64,000 nucleotides of DNA from Puccinia triticina (lineage: Eukaryota; Basidiomycota; Pucciniomycetes; Pucciniales; Pucciniaceae). The notes beneath the pieces were generated by a model. It made no database searches, was not told the origin of the DNA, and was given only the letters and a program-made list of their open reading frames with translations. Below are positions 31,701 to 41,900 of this stretch, one piece after another; the stretch's first letter is position 1, and each line of letters opens with the position of its first letter. Made by a program: the position numbers and the translations under genes. The stretch is from positions 62,001 to 126,000 of the forward strand of contig NC_070568.1 in assembly GCF_026914185.1 (NCBI RefSeq). Direction: 5' to 3'.

Positions 31701-31902
31701 CTATTTACAGAGCTTCAAAGATGCAGAGGAAAACAATTATATATTAGAGAAAAATTCTTCTGGGCCTTGTGTTCTCCGATCTTGGATGTCTCAGGTGGTT
31801 TTCCTGTTTGTCAGGAGAGAGTGTTACCAGCCTCAGGATCGATCCACTAACGGAGCTCTGGACTAATGAGAGTCGGGTATGAATCACGGGAAAACCACTT
31901 AC
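31701..31902 (-). other. Putative intron between DIRS Gag and Pol
   Basis: On the minus strand, gag ends AAC CCG TAA GTG, so the stop codon TAA lies inside a GTAAGT donor beginning at 31902. Splicing to the AATAG at 31702-31701 (202-bp intron) joins phase 2 to phase 2 and gives a continuous Gag-Pol frame. Unspliced RNA would make Gag only. This is deduced from splice signals and frames alone. Confidence 0.45.
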
Positions 31903-32504
31903 GGGTTGCTATCTTGCCCCTTTGGGTTGGCGTTATTCGACCCGTTCCCGGCTGCAGCTTTCTGCTCCTTGTGCTTAGGGTTGAAATTCTTCCCTTTGTA
32001 GCCACCGCTCTTGTGGCCTTTGTACCCGGAGTTTTTGCCTTTGTCTGAAGGCCTTCTGAATGGTTTGTAGCTGTTTCCTTTGTCCGGTTTCTTCGCCCCC
32101 GTCAGAGGGTCCCACCCCGCCCTGGTGCCGTTTTTGGCGTAAGGGTTGTCAGTCATTCCGATCTCGCCAAAGTTGCGGGCGTCGGAGTAGGTCTCTTCGG
32201 CAATGTCCTGCCTGTACACTGATATGTCCGCTACGGATGGTCTGCCGTTCACCATGACTCGGTGGGCAAAAACTGTCAACCTGACGTTCACGTCGTACCT
32301 GAGTGCCGCCATAAAACCATGTCTGGCCAGGATCCGATCGCAGTGTCCCTTGTGGATCAGGACCCACCCCGCGAATGTCCTAAATTGGTAGACATCCCGC
32401 AGCGCCACGTAGGAACCTTGATGGTTTGTGGTCCATTCACTAAAAGTCTGGGTCCATTCCGATGGGTATGGTAGCCCGGTGTAGCGGTTGCGATTCTCGG
32501 AACT
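31899..32504 (-). CDS. gag: DIRS Gag-like protein, C-terminal part
   Basis: The frame ending at the TAA at 31899 is open upstream to about 32520 and starts without a clear ATG (GTG at 32408 in the listed frame). The sequence has SEWTQTFSEWTTNHQG, a folded middle part (VYQFRTFAGWVLIHKGHCDRI, with long aliphatic stretches) and a very basic Gly/Lys/Asn-rich tail (YKGHKSGGYKGKNFNPKHK) suited to nucleic-acid binding. DIRS elements typically carry a Gag-like frame here. The frame upstream (32784-32357 on the minus strand) is broken into overlapping pieces, so at least one frameshift lies near 32500. Confidence 0.6.
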   Translation of the reverse strand, partial: SSENRNRYTGLPYPSEWTQTFSEWTTNHQGSYVALRDVYQFRTFAGWVLIHKGHCDRILARHGFMAALRYDVNVRLTVFAHRVMVNGRPSVADISVYRQDIAEETYSDARNFGEIGMTDNPYAKNGTRAGWDPLTGAKKPDKGNSYKPFRRPSDKGKNSGYKGHKSGGYKGKNFNPKHKEQKAAAGNGSNNANPKGQDSNP

Positions 32505-33114
32505 GCTATGTAGGTTTGCATGTTAGCTATTTGGTTTCTGGCGTGTACATCCTGGATTATCTGACCTGGAATCATCATTTTTAGGTCTTTTCTCCGCGTA
32601 GTGGAGTATTGCTTGGTCCTGCCACATCTTATTGAAAATCGTCAACGGAATCGGGGCCTGCAGCTCCTTCAGGTTCCTGTCGAAGTACGGCGTGAAGCCA
32701 ACGTCCTTGTGGGTGTTTATTTTGTTGACCGCTGCAGGAATGGTAGTGTCAGAAACCTTGCTTTGGTTTGGGCATTGGTATAGTAATGCTTACCAAATTC
32801 CAGCTCTCCCTCTTGCAACACTACGACTTCTTTCTGCTCGTGTTGTGCTTCAGGTATCTCCGCTGATTGACCCAACAGTTCCACCAACTCGTTGCGGCTG
32901 TGTTTGGCAGGAATCACCTTGGGCTCGAGTTTGTCGTCAGGGATAGAAATACTTCCCAAAGGATCTTGGTGTTTTCTTTCTCTCCTGCTTTGGTGGCTGC
33001 CATTGCTTCTGCCATGATGGTGGCTCTGTCGTTGGCGCAATCGCTCCTGACTGTCGGCCGGCCTTTCTCTTTGGTGGCTGTCCCTGTTTTTTTTTTTTTT
33101 TCTTTTTTTTTGGA
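32505..33114 (-). pseudogene. gag: DIRS Gag region, frameshifted middle part
   Basis: Overlapping partial open frames include one at 33040-32717 with QRQSHHHGRSNGSHQSRRER and one with KINTHKDVGFTPYFDR near 32700. They appear to be one coding region broken by indels. A T-run of 25 bases with one C (33087-33112), read as poly-Lys or poly-Phe depending on frame, is a probable slippage site between this and the N-terminal frame. Confidence 0.45.
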
Positions 33115-33546
33115 TTAGCCTACGGTCTTTGTTAGATGGTTATTGTAAACTGGCATCTGCGTACCGCTTTTGTCCCCTAACAAGGAAATCGTTTCCACTA
33201 AGCTATCTGCGGGCTTTTGGGTGTTACCTTTCCCTTTTGCCGAAGTACTGGCAGTTGGAGATTTGGTATCCTCGCTATCTGGAACCACTCCTATCTTGGC
33301 GGTGCTCCTAGTTTGGACGCCGCTCTTCTTTGGGTGTTGTCCTTTTGCCGCGGCTTTTGCCTGGCTTCCCAATCCGCCTTCGAGCGGTCTGGTATCCCCC
33401 CCTTGCTCCTGAGAGGCTGGGTTTGGGTTTCCGACGCTGGCCTCAGCTTGAGCACCCGCTACCGTTGGTGCTTCGTCCGAGGGTTGTGCAGCGCCTGAGG
33501 CGGCTGCCCTAACCTGGTTTGCAAGCTGGTAGAGTCTGTTGGCCAT
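33115..33546 (-). CDS. DIRS first open frame (N-terminal Gag-like)
   Basis: 143 residues, Ala/Gly/Ser/Pro/Gln-rich and low in complexity, beginning MANRLYQLANQVRAAASG. It stops just before the homopolymer at 33087-33112 and could be the N-terminus of Gag. The 5' untranslated part of the DIRS element lies between 33547 and 34044. It contains a GGGCCCATGGACCATGGG-type inverted repeat near 34000 and no further supported gene. Confidence 0.5.
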   Translation of the reverse strand: MANRLYQLANQVRAAASGAAQPSDEAPTVAGAQAEASVGNPNPASQEQGGDTRPLEGGLGSQAKAAAKGQHPKKSGVQTRSTAKIGVVPDSEDTKSPTASTSAKGKGNTQKPADSLVETISLLGDKSGTQMPVYNNHLTKTVG

Positions 33547-34044
33547 TCTCGTTTCTGGTGTGATTTCTTGAGGTAGGATTTCTGGAAGAAGGACTATTTA
33601 ACTCGAAGAGGATTTTTAATTTAAGAAGTGTGGTTTTGATTTTGCTGAAAAAGAAGGGAAAGTGACTGTCAAGGAATGGATGCTCGCAAGCAATGGGAGG
33701 CGAGAGAGCTGGGGAGCCATGTGCAGGGTCTAACACCCTGCCTTTTATGTCTTCCTTTGCTCTGCCTTGCCCCATCGGAGTAGGCCTTGGGCCGCCGGCC
33801 TTGCGACGTGTCGCGTGGCTACTGGCGCCTCTATCATTGTAGGTACTGCCGTTCAGACTATAGGGGTCGCCATGGCGTTAGTCCCCAAGTCAACCCATGG
33901 CTTCTTCCTTCTAGGAAGATCCTTCCTTCTAGTAGGAGGGGGCGCCCGGGGAGGCGCTGGGGATGTGTCCCAAGGCTTGTTGCTATGGTGGGGCCCATGG
34001 ACCATGGGACTTCGCTGCGCTATGCTGCGCTCCAGTTCCCTCCC

Positions 34045-34171
34045 ATGACTAGGGGTGAAATTGGCCGTAGAATCCATTTCTGGGGTCCATTCAATGGTAT
34101 CTTGAGGCCTGGTATGAGTAATTGTGGCGTAGAAAAAACTTTTTTATTTTTCCACTTTTCCGTCTACCACA
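34045..34171 (-). repeat. Solo LTR of Gypsy family C, right part (copy C2)
   Basis: Plus-strand ATGACTAGGGGTGAAATTGG to CCGTCTACCACA is the reverse complement of the first 120 bp or so of the LTR at 60679-61615. Together with 9668-10527 it rebuilds the LTR split by the DIRS element. Confidence 0.85.
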
Positions 34172-34175
34172 CTGC

Positions 34176-35054
34176 ACCGGGCGCTAAGTTAGCCCGGATT
34201 AGGGCACTTAGTTCAACCCCGCAACCGCATTGGGTTGGATCAACCGGGGATCAACTTGACCTGGAGCTTGGTTTGGAGCTAGTGGGGTATAAATCTAGCC
34301 CCCACTAGTCCTTGGACTAACCTCTAAAATACATATGCATCATGCTCAATGGCATGAACTCTATGTATTTAGGTGCCAAACACATACCATACAGGCACCT
34401 AATCACATAATCTCTGACAGCCTTGGACCTCCCAATCTACACCGACACGGTTGGCCACTTGGATTTGTAGAGTTTATGGGTTAACAACATAGCAAACTTT
34501 GTTTAGATCTACATCTATGTTTCTATCTTCTCATCTATTTTTTCTCATCTACGTTTTCTCTTTATCATATCCCAGTAGTCCATAACTTTGTGTATATATA
34601 GTCTAACCCGCGGCTGGTTGATGATTCCCTCATCTCTCTTACACTCATCAACCAGTTGCGGACATTAACCGATATGTCCTGTTTCTTTATAGGTCTGTTT
34701 CTCTTTATCTCTTTTATCATATCTGTTTCCTTGTATTTCCATTTTCCTCTCATATGCAATTATATCTCTCTTACACTCATCAACCAGTCGCGGACATTAA
34801 CCAATTTGTCCTGTTTCTTTATAGGATTAGCCTACTCCAACCGTAATCCGAGCTAGTTAGTCCAGACTAACGGGCGCGGGACTTAGCTAAGTTCAGGGTC
34901 GCGGCGACCATCCGGGTGCGTCCCCGATTGGTCGCCGGCCCGCTGTGTACGTAGTCCGGGCCCGGGCAGGCGGGACGCGGTGTGCGAGGCAGCCTGCTCA
35001 TAACATGTATCTGCTGTCTCTTTCTTCCCCCCCCAAACCACGATCTTGCTCAGG
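34176..35054. other. Upstream region of the host gene, with a 132-bp tandem duplication
   Basis: No gene recognised. ATCTCTCTTACACTCATCAA starts at 34632 and again at 34764; the intervening sequence makes two imperfect 132-bp units up to about 34829. From 34850 to 35050 the sequence is more GC-rich and contains the likely promoter and 5' leader of the gene that starts at 35055. No certain TATA box was identified. Confidence 0.5.
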
Positions 35055-37445
35055 ATGAGGCCCCAACAGCACAGACAAGGCTCCACCCAGGCCAAAGGCA
35101 AAGGAAGAGAAATAGGTGAGCTTGATATTGTGCTTGTTTCAACCAGCCAATGTCCCCATGATGACTCTTGGTCAGTGGAGCTAATCGGAAATGTTTTGCA
35201 CGCTTTTATCAAGATCATACTGATGTTCTTGCCCAACTGAATAAGCTTCTGGAGAGCCTCCTGATACCGATTTCCCTACCCGATCTAACCGTCGCGACAC
35301 CGTCTCTTCTATTGGCCGTTCTTGAAAGTATTCTCGAGCGGCGCTTCTTGGCGTTGAATGGTATTCATCAAACCCTATTCACCTTTTCGATTCAACCAAG
35401 TTGACCGTTCTTTCCTCGTTTTTCTTTTCCTAAAATACATAGATCCCAGTCGTACCTCAAAGTCTCCCCATTCCCGTTCAAGATGTTTAAAAGCAACGAT
35501 TAAGGTGCTTGCTCAGACTTTGGAGCTCGATATCGATCGCTGGTCTCTCAATTCTATCGATTTTCCTGGGCTCGTTCAGGGAGACATGAATGAAACGGCC
35601 AAACTCATTGAAGGGCTCCTGAAATTATCCAGACAGCCCAACAATTCAGCCCTGTACAATCACAAAGGCACTACCCATCAGGGGATGCCCCGCCAGCAGC
35701 TGAACGAGAAGATAAACTCCAACAAGCCCGCTTTCGAAAATCACGAGCCGGGATCCAAGCGTATTCCCACTGTAAGAATCGGCTGGCCGACTGAAATCGC
35801 CTCTCTTCACTCTAGCTCGTCCTCTCTTTCCATCGAACCCAGCAACATTCCCTTTGACGGACTTTTTTCGCCGGTTGGACCCCCCTTGGATCAATCTTCT
35901 CTGAAACTCGACTCTAGTGCATCCTTAACCACCTCGAGCAATCGCCGCCTCAATGAATCGCTCAATTCCCAGCGAAACAATGAAGTTCCACTCTCAGGGC
36001 AAATATCCAACCCACCAACCTTAAGGAATCTCCTCGGACCACTGCATGCTCAAATGATAAGCTCCAAACGACCCCACACTCCTCGTACTGCTCACAGGGT
36101 CATGGTCAACAAACTACGCAACGAAGGCGCACAGGAAGACACGGAAGAACAGACTTTAAACCATGATACTGATGGTTCGATGTCAGCCAAAACCGAGACC
36201 GAAGAGAACGAAGGTAGCTTGGTTGGAGAGTCGCGGTACCAGTACAACAAAGGTTTAAGTATGATGACGCTCGATGGAATTGAGGCCGATGATCCGTTTG
36301 TCTCCATGGAAACTCGCCGAGCCCTAGAAAGTCAAATTCTGCAGAATCAGACCAATTTTAGTTTCGACCTGACTCAATTAGCCGTGGCTGGTGACGAAAG
36401 CTTCAATACATCTCCCCAGTCGTTTAAAAACACATCTTGTGATCTTGAGTGGAAACAAGCGTCGGAATCAATGAGCCGCACCTCGTCGAGGTCTTCCCCT
36501 TCTGTGATCAGTAGCCACTCGCTCAACTCTTATGATCTTGCAAGCAACCACGAAAGTTCTTGGGGCCAATCCTCCCAAGGACATCATCATCATCACCATC
36601 ACCATCAAGATCAGAGCTATGTGCAATCGGCCCGGCCGCTACGGAAAGCACGTGAGCAAGCTCCCGGACATCTTTTTGGCTTTGGTGGTTCTGTTGGATC
36701 AAGTTTTGAAGATGACCACGTCATCGAGTACGCAGATTGCGGCTTTGGACGACCCACCAATTCGATAAAGACGCGGTCGAGGGACCAATCTCTTCAAGTT
36801 CCCTATCCCACATCCATCCCGCTTCCAGCATCACCGACCGAGGGTAATCTCAGCTCCTCACAGCATCGCCAGGTTTTATTAGCATCAGAAGGAGTCAAAT
36901 TGGATTTAGTGGTCTCAGATGTTACGAGCTATGAGCAGCAAAAACACGATCAGTTGAATATCGAGGGCTGGGACTGGATGGATCTCAGTAAGCTAGCCCA
37001 AGAATCAGAGAACCTTCAGCAGTTGGGCCCTACTATCACCCCCGATGATCACAAAGCCAAGACCCTCACCAATCTACACTCACGGAAGTTAGAATTACTG
37101 AAACTCATCAGTCAGGCTTATAATCAACACCAAAGCTGCAATCGTTCAAATCATCCATCAATTGAAGGGACCGAAGCCGATAAATCAAAGATTTGTCGAG
37201 CTGATAAACAGGAAGAAAACATTAGAATTCGAGTCACCAGAAAACCGATCGAGGCCGGTGTCATTCACCATTTTGATCGACCCGGGAACGAGTTCGTTGT
37301 CCTCAACAAATCTTGGCTTGTCCGTCCCACAGATACTTCACATTCCTCTGGTAGTCGTGATTTCTGCTTCGGTTACAATGTTATTGATGCTGAGGGTGAT
37401 CAATACCTTGATAATCGAGACGACCTTATTGACGATCTCATTTAA
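35055..37445 (+). CDS. Host gene, DUF5745-like protein (three exons)
   Basis: Exons 35055-35115, 35181-35360 and 35443-37445 join to 2244 bases (747 residues). Intron 1 (65 bp) is GTGAGC to GGAG and intron 2 (82 bp) is GTATTC to CATAG; both are phase 1 and keep one frame open. Residues about 25-140 (LNKLLESLLIP, PSLLLAVLESILERR, then LKATIKVLAQTLELD) resemble the fungal DUF5745 domain, a helical N-terminal domain of unknown function seen in basidiomycetes. The rest is long, Ser/Asn/Gln-rich and probably disordered, with an eight-His run near residue 430. Location and role are unknown; a link to cytoskeleton or spindle is only a guess from domain type. Base composition and codons differ from the surrounding transposons. 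The splice model was built by eye. Confidence 0.75.
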
Positions 37446-37707
37446 GAGCACAAACCAAGCATCTTTTTTATAATTCCCTGTATTCCTACGCGTCTTTGGT
37501 TCTATCTATTCTTGCTTTTTGAACTGCATCGTTTATATATACTACGGTTTTCGAGCGGCTTCGCAGCCCCGTGCCCCGTGTAAATTGGCATGGGCCCATG
37601 ATACAACATTCACACTGCATTGTGTCACATGAAATAGAGTGCCCCATCATCAATTTCTTCACTGCATAACACACTGCTCAGACAAACTTAACGAAGTCCC
37701 TCGAGAC
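37446..37707. other. 3' flank of the host gene
   Basis: No further gene. The last five bases (37703-37707, GAGAC) are the target duplication of the Copia element. The host gene terminator is presumably here, but no clear polyadenylation signal stands out. Confidence 0.5.
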
Positions 37708-38553
37708 TGTCAGGTTCTGGAACAAAGCGCTGAACGCTTTCTATCCTGTAAGTTCCACTCACGGAAGATTCAGAGCTGTTGACACAACACAAAACCAGCC
37801 TCACTTCCCAAATTGACTCTGTGTATTGCATACACTGTTTACCGCAGCTTTGGCAGGCAATGTTTCAGCCTCTAACCCTGCTACTTGGCCAGGTGCGGCG
37901 CTTATTGATCCTGAACCCTGAAACCCTCAGCGAGAAGGGAAACCCGATTCGTGGGATCCGTAACCAGTCAGTATTCTGACATGTGCCTATAAAAGGAATC
38001 GCCTCTCCCTCAAAGCTGACTTTTTCTTCACGCACTACTCCATCCTCTCATCTCGGCAGTCTTTAAAACTCTGCCCATCAAATCACTGTTCAACTTTAAA
38101 ACCTTGTCAAACGCACAAACATTACAATACACCTAAACACTATAAAACCAAAAAAGAAAAAACAAGCTCCTTTCGCCTCCTTTACTCCGTTGCTTATCAC
38201 ACAAATCTTGTCTTTCTCTTCAGAAATAATTCTACTTCGCTGGACCTAATTCCCTGTCCATCCAACTCACAATTCTATATCCTTTACGACATCGCATTGT
38301 TATTATCTCAGACCCTTTTTGTTCTATTCACAAACCACTTCTTCACTCTACTTTTTCTTCTTCCAAAAACACACCGAGGATTCTTTCTCTCAAAACCTTA
38401 CTTTTTTCATTGCCATCTCTGCGCATCCTACCGTTGTCAATACCCTTGCTCTTAGGTAAGAGCCAAGGCCACTTCTTTGTCTCCTATTGTCTTTCTGTTC
38501 TCGAGTATGATCCTGATAAGAAATAAATGCTCTTAGTTCTTCTGATTCTCACA
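37708..38553 (+). repeat. 5' LTR of the Copia element
   Basis: 846 bp. TATA box TATAAAAG at 37988-37995 and an AATAAA at 38521-38526 (with one upstream base). The last 171 bp recur at 38684-38854 as part of the tandem duplication. Confidence 0.92.
37988..37995 (+). promoter_or_regulatory. TATA box in Copia LTR
   Basis: TATAAAAG, 280 bp into the LTR; the same octamer is at 43270-43277 in the 3' LTR. Transcription would start shortly downstream. Confidence 0.6.
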
Positions 38554-38985
38554 GATTTACAGTCTCAAAGCAACTACCGACCAACCTCTCAATCACCAAG
38601 AACCAACAAGAGCAAGGACGACCATGTCTTCCAACAAAGAAGAACTCTCAACGCTGCCGATGCTTGTGGGAAACAGCAACTACCTTTCTCTCAAAACCTT
38701 ACTTTTTTCATTGCCATCTCTGCGCATCCTACCGTTGTCAATACCCTTGCTCTTAGGTAAGAGCCAAGGCCACTTCTTTGTCTCCTATTGTCTTTCTGTT
38801 CTCGAGTATGATCCTGATAAGAAATAAATGCTCTTAGTTCTTCTGATTCTCACAGATTTACAGTCTCAAAGCAACTACCGACCAACCTCTCAATCACCAA
38901 GAACCAACAAGAGCAAGGACGACCATGTCTTCCAACAAAGAAGAACTCTCAACGCTGCCGATGCTCGTGGGAAACAGCAACTACC
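38383..38985 (+). repeat. 301-bp tandem duplication across the LTR-gag junction
   Basis: Unit 1 (38383-38683) and unit 2 (38684-38984) each contain the LTR tail, the leader and the first codons of gag (ATG at 38624 and 38925). The first gag start is followed by LTR sequence and goes nowhere; the second leads into the full frame. The units are almost identical, so the duplication is recent. Confidence 0.9.
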
Positions 38986-41900
38986 CAATGTGGTTGCAAC
39001 GACTAACAACCTACTTGGGACATAAGGATCTCCTCATCACCGTGACCACTGACCCAGGTCAAAACCCAAATCAAAGCACCATAAAGAAGCAAAGCAAGGC
39101 CGCCTTCATAATCAGCTCCAAAATTGGCGACAGGATCTACCGCGGCATAGTCAACCTGCAGCGAGCATCGAATGGCTACACTATATGGGCCAAGGTCAAA
39201 AGGATGTACGGCAGCAACACGATCCACAACCGGATTTGCGCAACAAACAAATGGAACAATCTGTTCTTTAACGGGGACATCAATCAATTCCTCGACCTTG
39301 TTGAACTTTCACTTGCCGAGTTCGCCGCCATCGGAAAGATCACCTCCGAAAGCGACATATGCGGATTCATAATTGCAAAGATCTTGTCAAAAATACCTGG
39401 TCTAACCGACCCTCTTCTCACCAATGAAGCCCTGCAAAATGACTCGGAAGCCCTCATCAAGAAATTGCGAGACCTGGCAAACCACAAGGACCTCAGTCAC
39501 AAACCCAACCATTCTGAAAGATCGGCGGTCGCTCTCGCAAGCAACTCTCGTGTAAGACCGCCGCCTCGATGCAAAAAGGTCCATAAGCCGCTTGCGACTC
39601 ATCCTGAGTCCAAGTGCTGGGCATTGTACCCCCACCTCCGTCCAATCCGAGATCTGCCGGCCACCAGCAACAGCACAACTGCCAACTCAAACAAACCATC
39701 CGCGCAAACCGCTCCTTACGAGACTCCTGCTTTTGCCAACGTCACCACGGCACAATGCCTTCTCACCAAGCCCCATCAGCTAGCCCCAGTGCTCAACTCT
39801 GGAGCGTCTCATCATATGCTCAACGATTTGGCGTTCTTCACCGAAACGGAAGTAGTCAATATACCCATCAGCACGGGAAAAGGGTCTAATGACCTAACCG
39901 CCACTCGAGGAGGCATTGCAAAGATCTTTCAATCCACCGGAAAATTGGTTGTCCTCAAAAACGCCCTTTACGTCCCGGGACTCACTCGCAACTTGATCTC
40001 AGTCAGCCAACTGATGGAGAAAGATATTCAAATCCGCAAAGTCGCAAGCACCTATGAAGTTGTCATTGACAGCTCGGTGTACTTCTCCTGCAGTCTGGTC
40101 AATGGTATCTTTGAACTCAACACGCCCATCGGCCCAATATCAGCTCTCGTTACCAGCCTGGCTAGCACGACCCATTCTCAAGGAACCACTCCTTTTCAGA
40201 CTTGGCACAATCAACTGGGACACGCCAGCGCCGGAAGAATCCGAGTGGCTGTCAATGACTCGACTCTCGCTCCAACCTCCGCCTGCGATTCCTGTATGCT
40301 AGGAAAAACCGTTAAAATCCCATTCAAAGGAAGCTTTGACGCAACAAAGAACCCTCTCGAAGTCATCCATGGCGACTTAGTCAGCCCAATATCACCCTCA
40401 ACAAACTCAGGAGCCCGTTATTTCCTCACTCTGGTTGACCAACACACCGGTTACATCAGTGTGACTCTCCTGAAAGAAAAATCAGCCGCGTGTGAAGCAA
40501 TCATCAACTTCAAGACGTTCTTTGAAAATCAAACCGGCTTCCGAATGAAGAAACTGATAACGGACGGAGGCGGGGAGTTCGTCAACAAAACCCTATCCAA
40601 ACAGCTCAAGACTGCTGGTATCCAGCACAATGTCGCTCCACCTTACACTCCCCAACACAACGGGATTGCTGAACAAGCAAACAAGACCATAATCAACATG
40701 GCACGTTGCATGATGATACACTCGAACTTAGCCAAGGAATGGTGGGGAGAATCTGTCAAAACCGCCATGATGACGACCAACTGCCTCCCTTCACTCAGTC
40801 GCAGCAAGACTTCACCGCTCAAGCAACTCTTCAAAAAGGTCCCCAACCTCAAGTTCTTCAAACCGTTTGGTTGCAAGACATGGATGATCAAACCAACGCA
40901 GCTCAGGACAAGCAAATTTGACCCAGTCGCGTGGGAGGGTATCCTAATCGGCTACAGCAACAACTACTCCGCTTACCGAGTTGTTTGACTGAATGACAGA
41001 AAGGTCATTGAGACGCGACATGCATATTTTGACGAATCCGTCTTTCCACTCCTTTCTGCTCTCAATCCTAGCTTTGACTCCTTTAGCAACTCCCCTTTCG
41101 CTGAGATAATTCCCACTCCCAACCTTCTGTACGAAGATATTGCTCACTCTGCCTCTGAAACCCTATCGCAGGAATCCAACCACCAGGACAGTACCAAGGA
41201 CAACCCGGAAAGTCAAGAGCAACATCCCATGGACATTGACGAAGAAGAAAGAAGCGCTGAAGATGATGAAGACTCACTAGAGCCACCTTGACGCCGACTG
41301 ATCATCCATGGTCCTCGTCATCCCACCCTCATTCAAAGCGACATCAATGACTCGAACATTCTTCGGTACTCGAGACGTCGTCCTCAGACTTTTACAGCCA
41401 CAACAGTGGATCCCAGGAACCACCGGCAAGCCATGCAGAGCTGTGACAGCGCCCAATGGAAGGAAGCTGAAGAAAAGGAAGTCCAAAATATGATCGATCA
41501 CAATGTATGGACTGAAATTCCCTTTCAAGAGGGGATGAACCCAATTCCCTCAACTTGGGCCTACCGGAAAAAGCTCGGAGCAAACAACAAAGTCACCGAA
41601 TACAAGGCTTGCATTTGCGCTCAAGGCTTTCGGCAGACACACAGCCTGAATTTCGACTTGAAATACGCGCCAACCGGCAAGCCTTGTTCTCTCCGGTTTC
41701 TCCTGTCTTTCGCCGTCATCAACAACCTTTTAATCCACCAGCTGGATGTCAAATCCGCCTTCCTCACCTGCGACTTGAAAGAAACCGTTTTCCTGATTCC
41801 CCCCCCTGGCTTCAAACCCAAACTTCGAATTTTGCTCAAACTCAACAAGGCGATCTACGGGCTTAAACAAGCCTCTCTGGCATGGTACAACAGGCTTAGC

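Larger units (their letters stand above)
10528..34044 (-). mobile_element. DIRS-order (tyrosine-recombinase) retrotransposon, interrupted by nested elements
   Basis: In minus-strand order the element carries Gag-like frames (33546-31899), a reverse transcriptase/RNase H frame (31594-29996) and a tyrosine recombinase (12042-10990), the DIRS gene set without a DDE integrase. Its ends are given by the break in the family C LTR (10527/34045); no target duplication is visible, as expected for recombinase-mediated insertion. Removing the chromovirus at 12201-29941 with one GATCT leaves about 5.8 kb of DIRS sequence, within the usual range. Terminal repeats of either DIRS or Ngaro type could not be identified by eye, so the subfamily stays open. 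Confidence 0.8.

Noticed and set aside
33767..34308. Open frames of 93 and 173 residues across the DIRS 5' end
   Set aside because: They cross the DIRS-LTR junction and have no domain.
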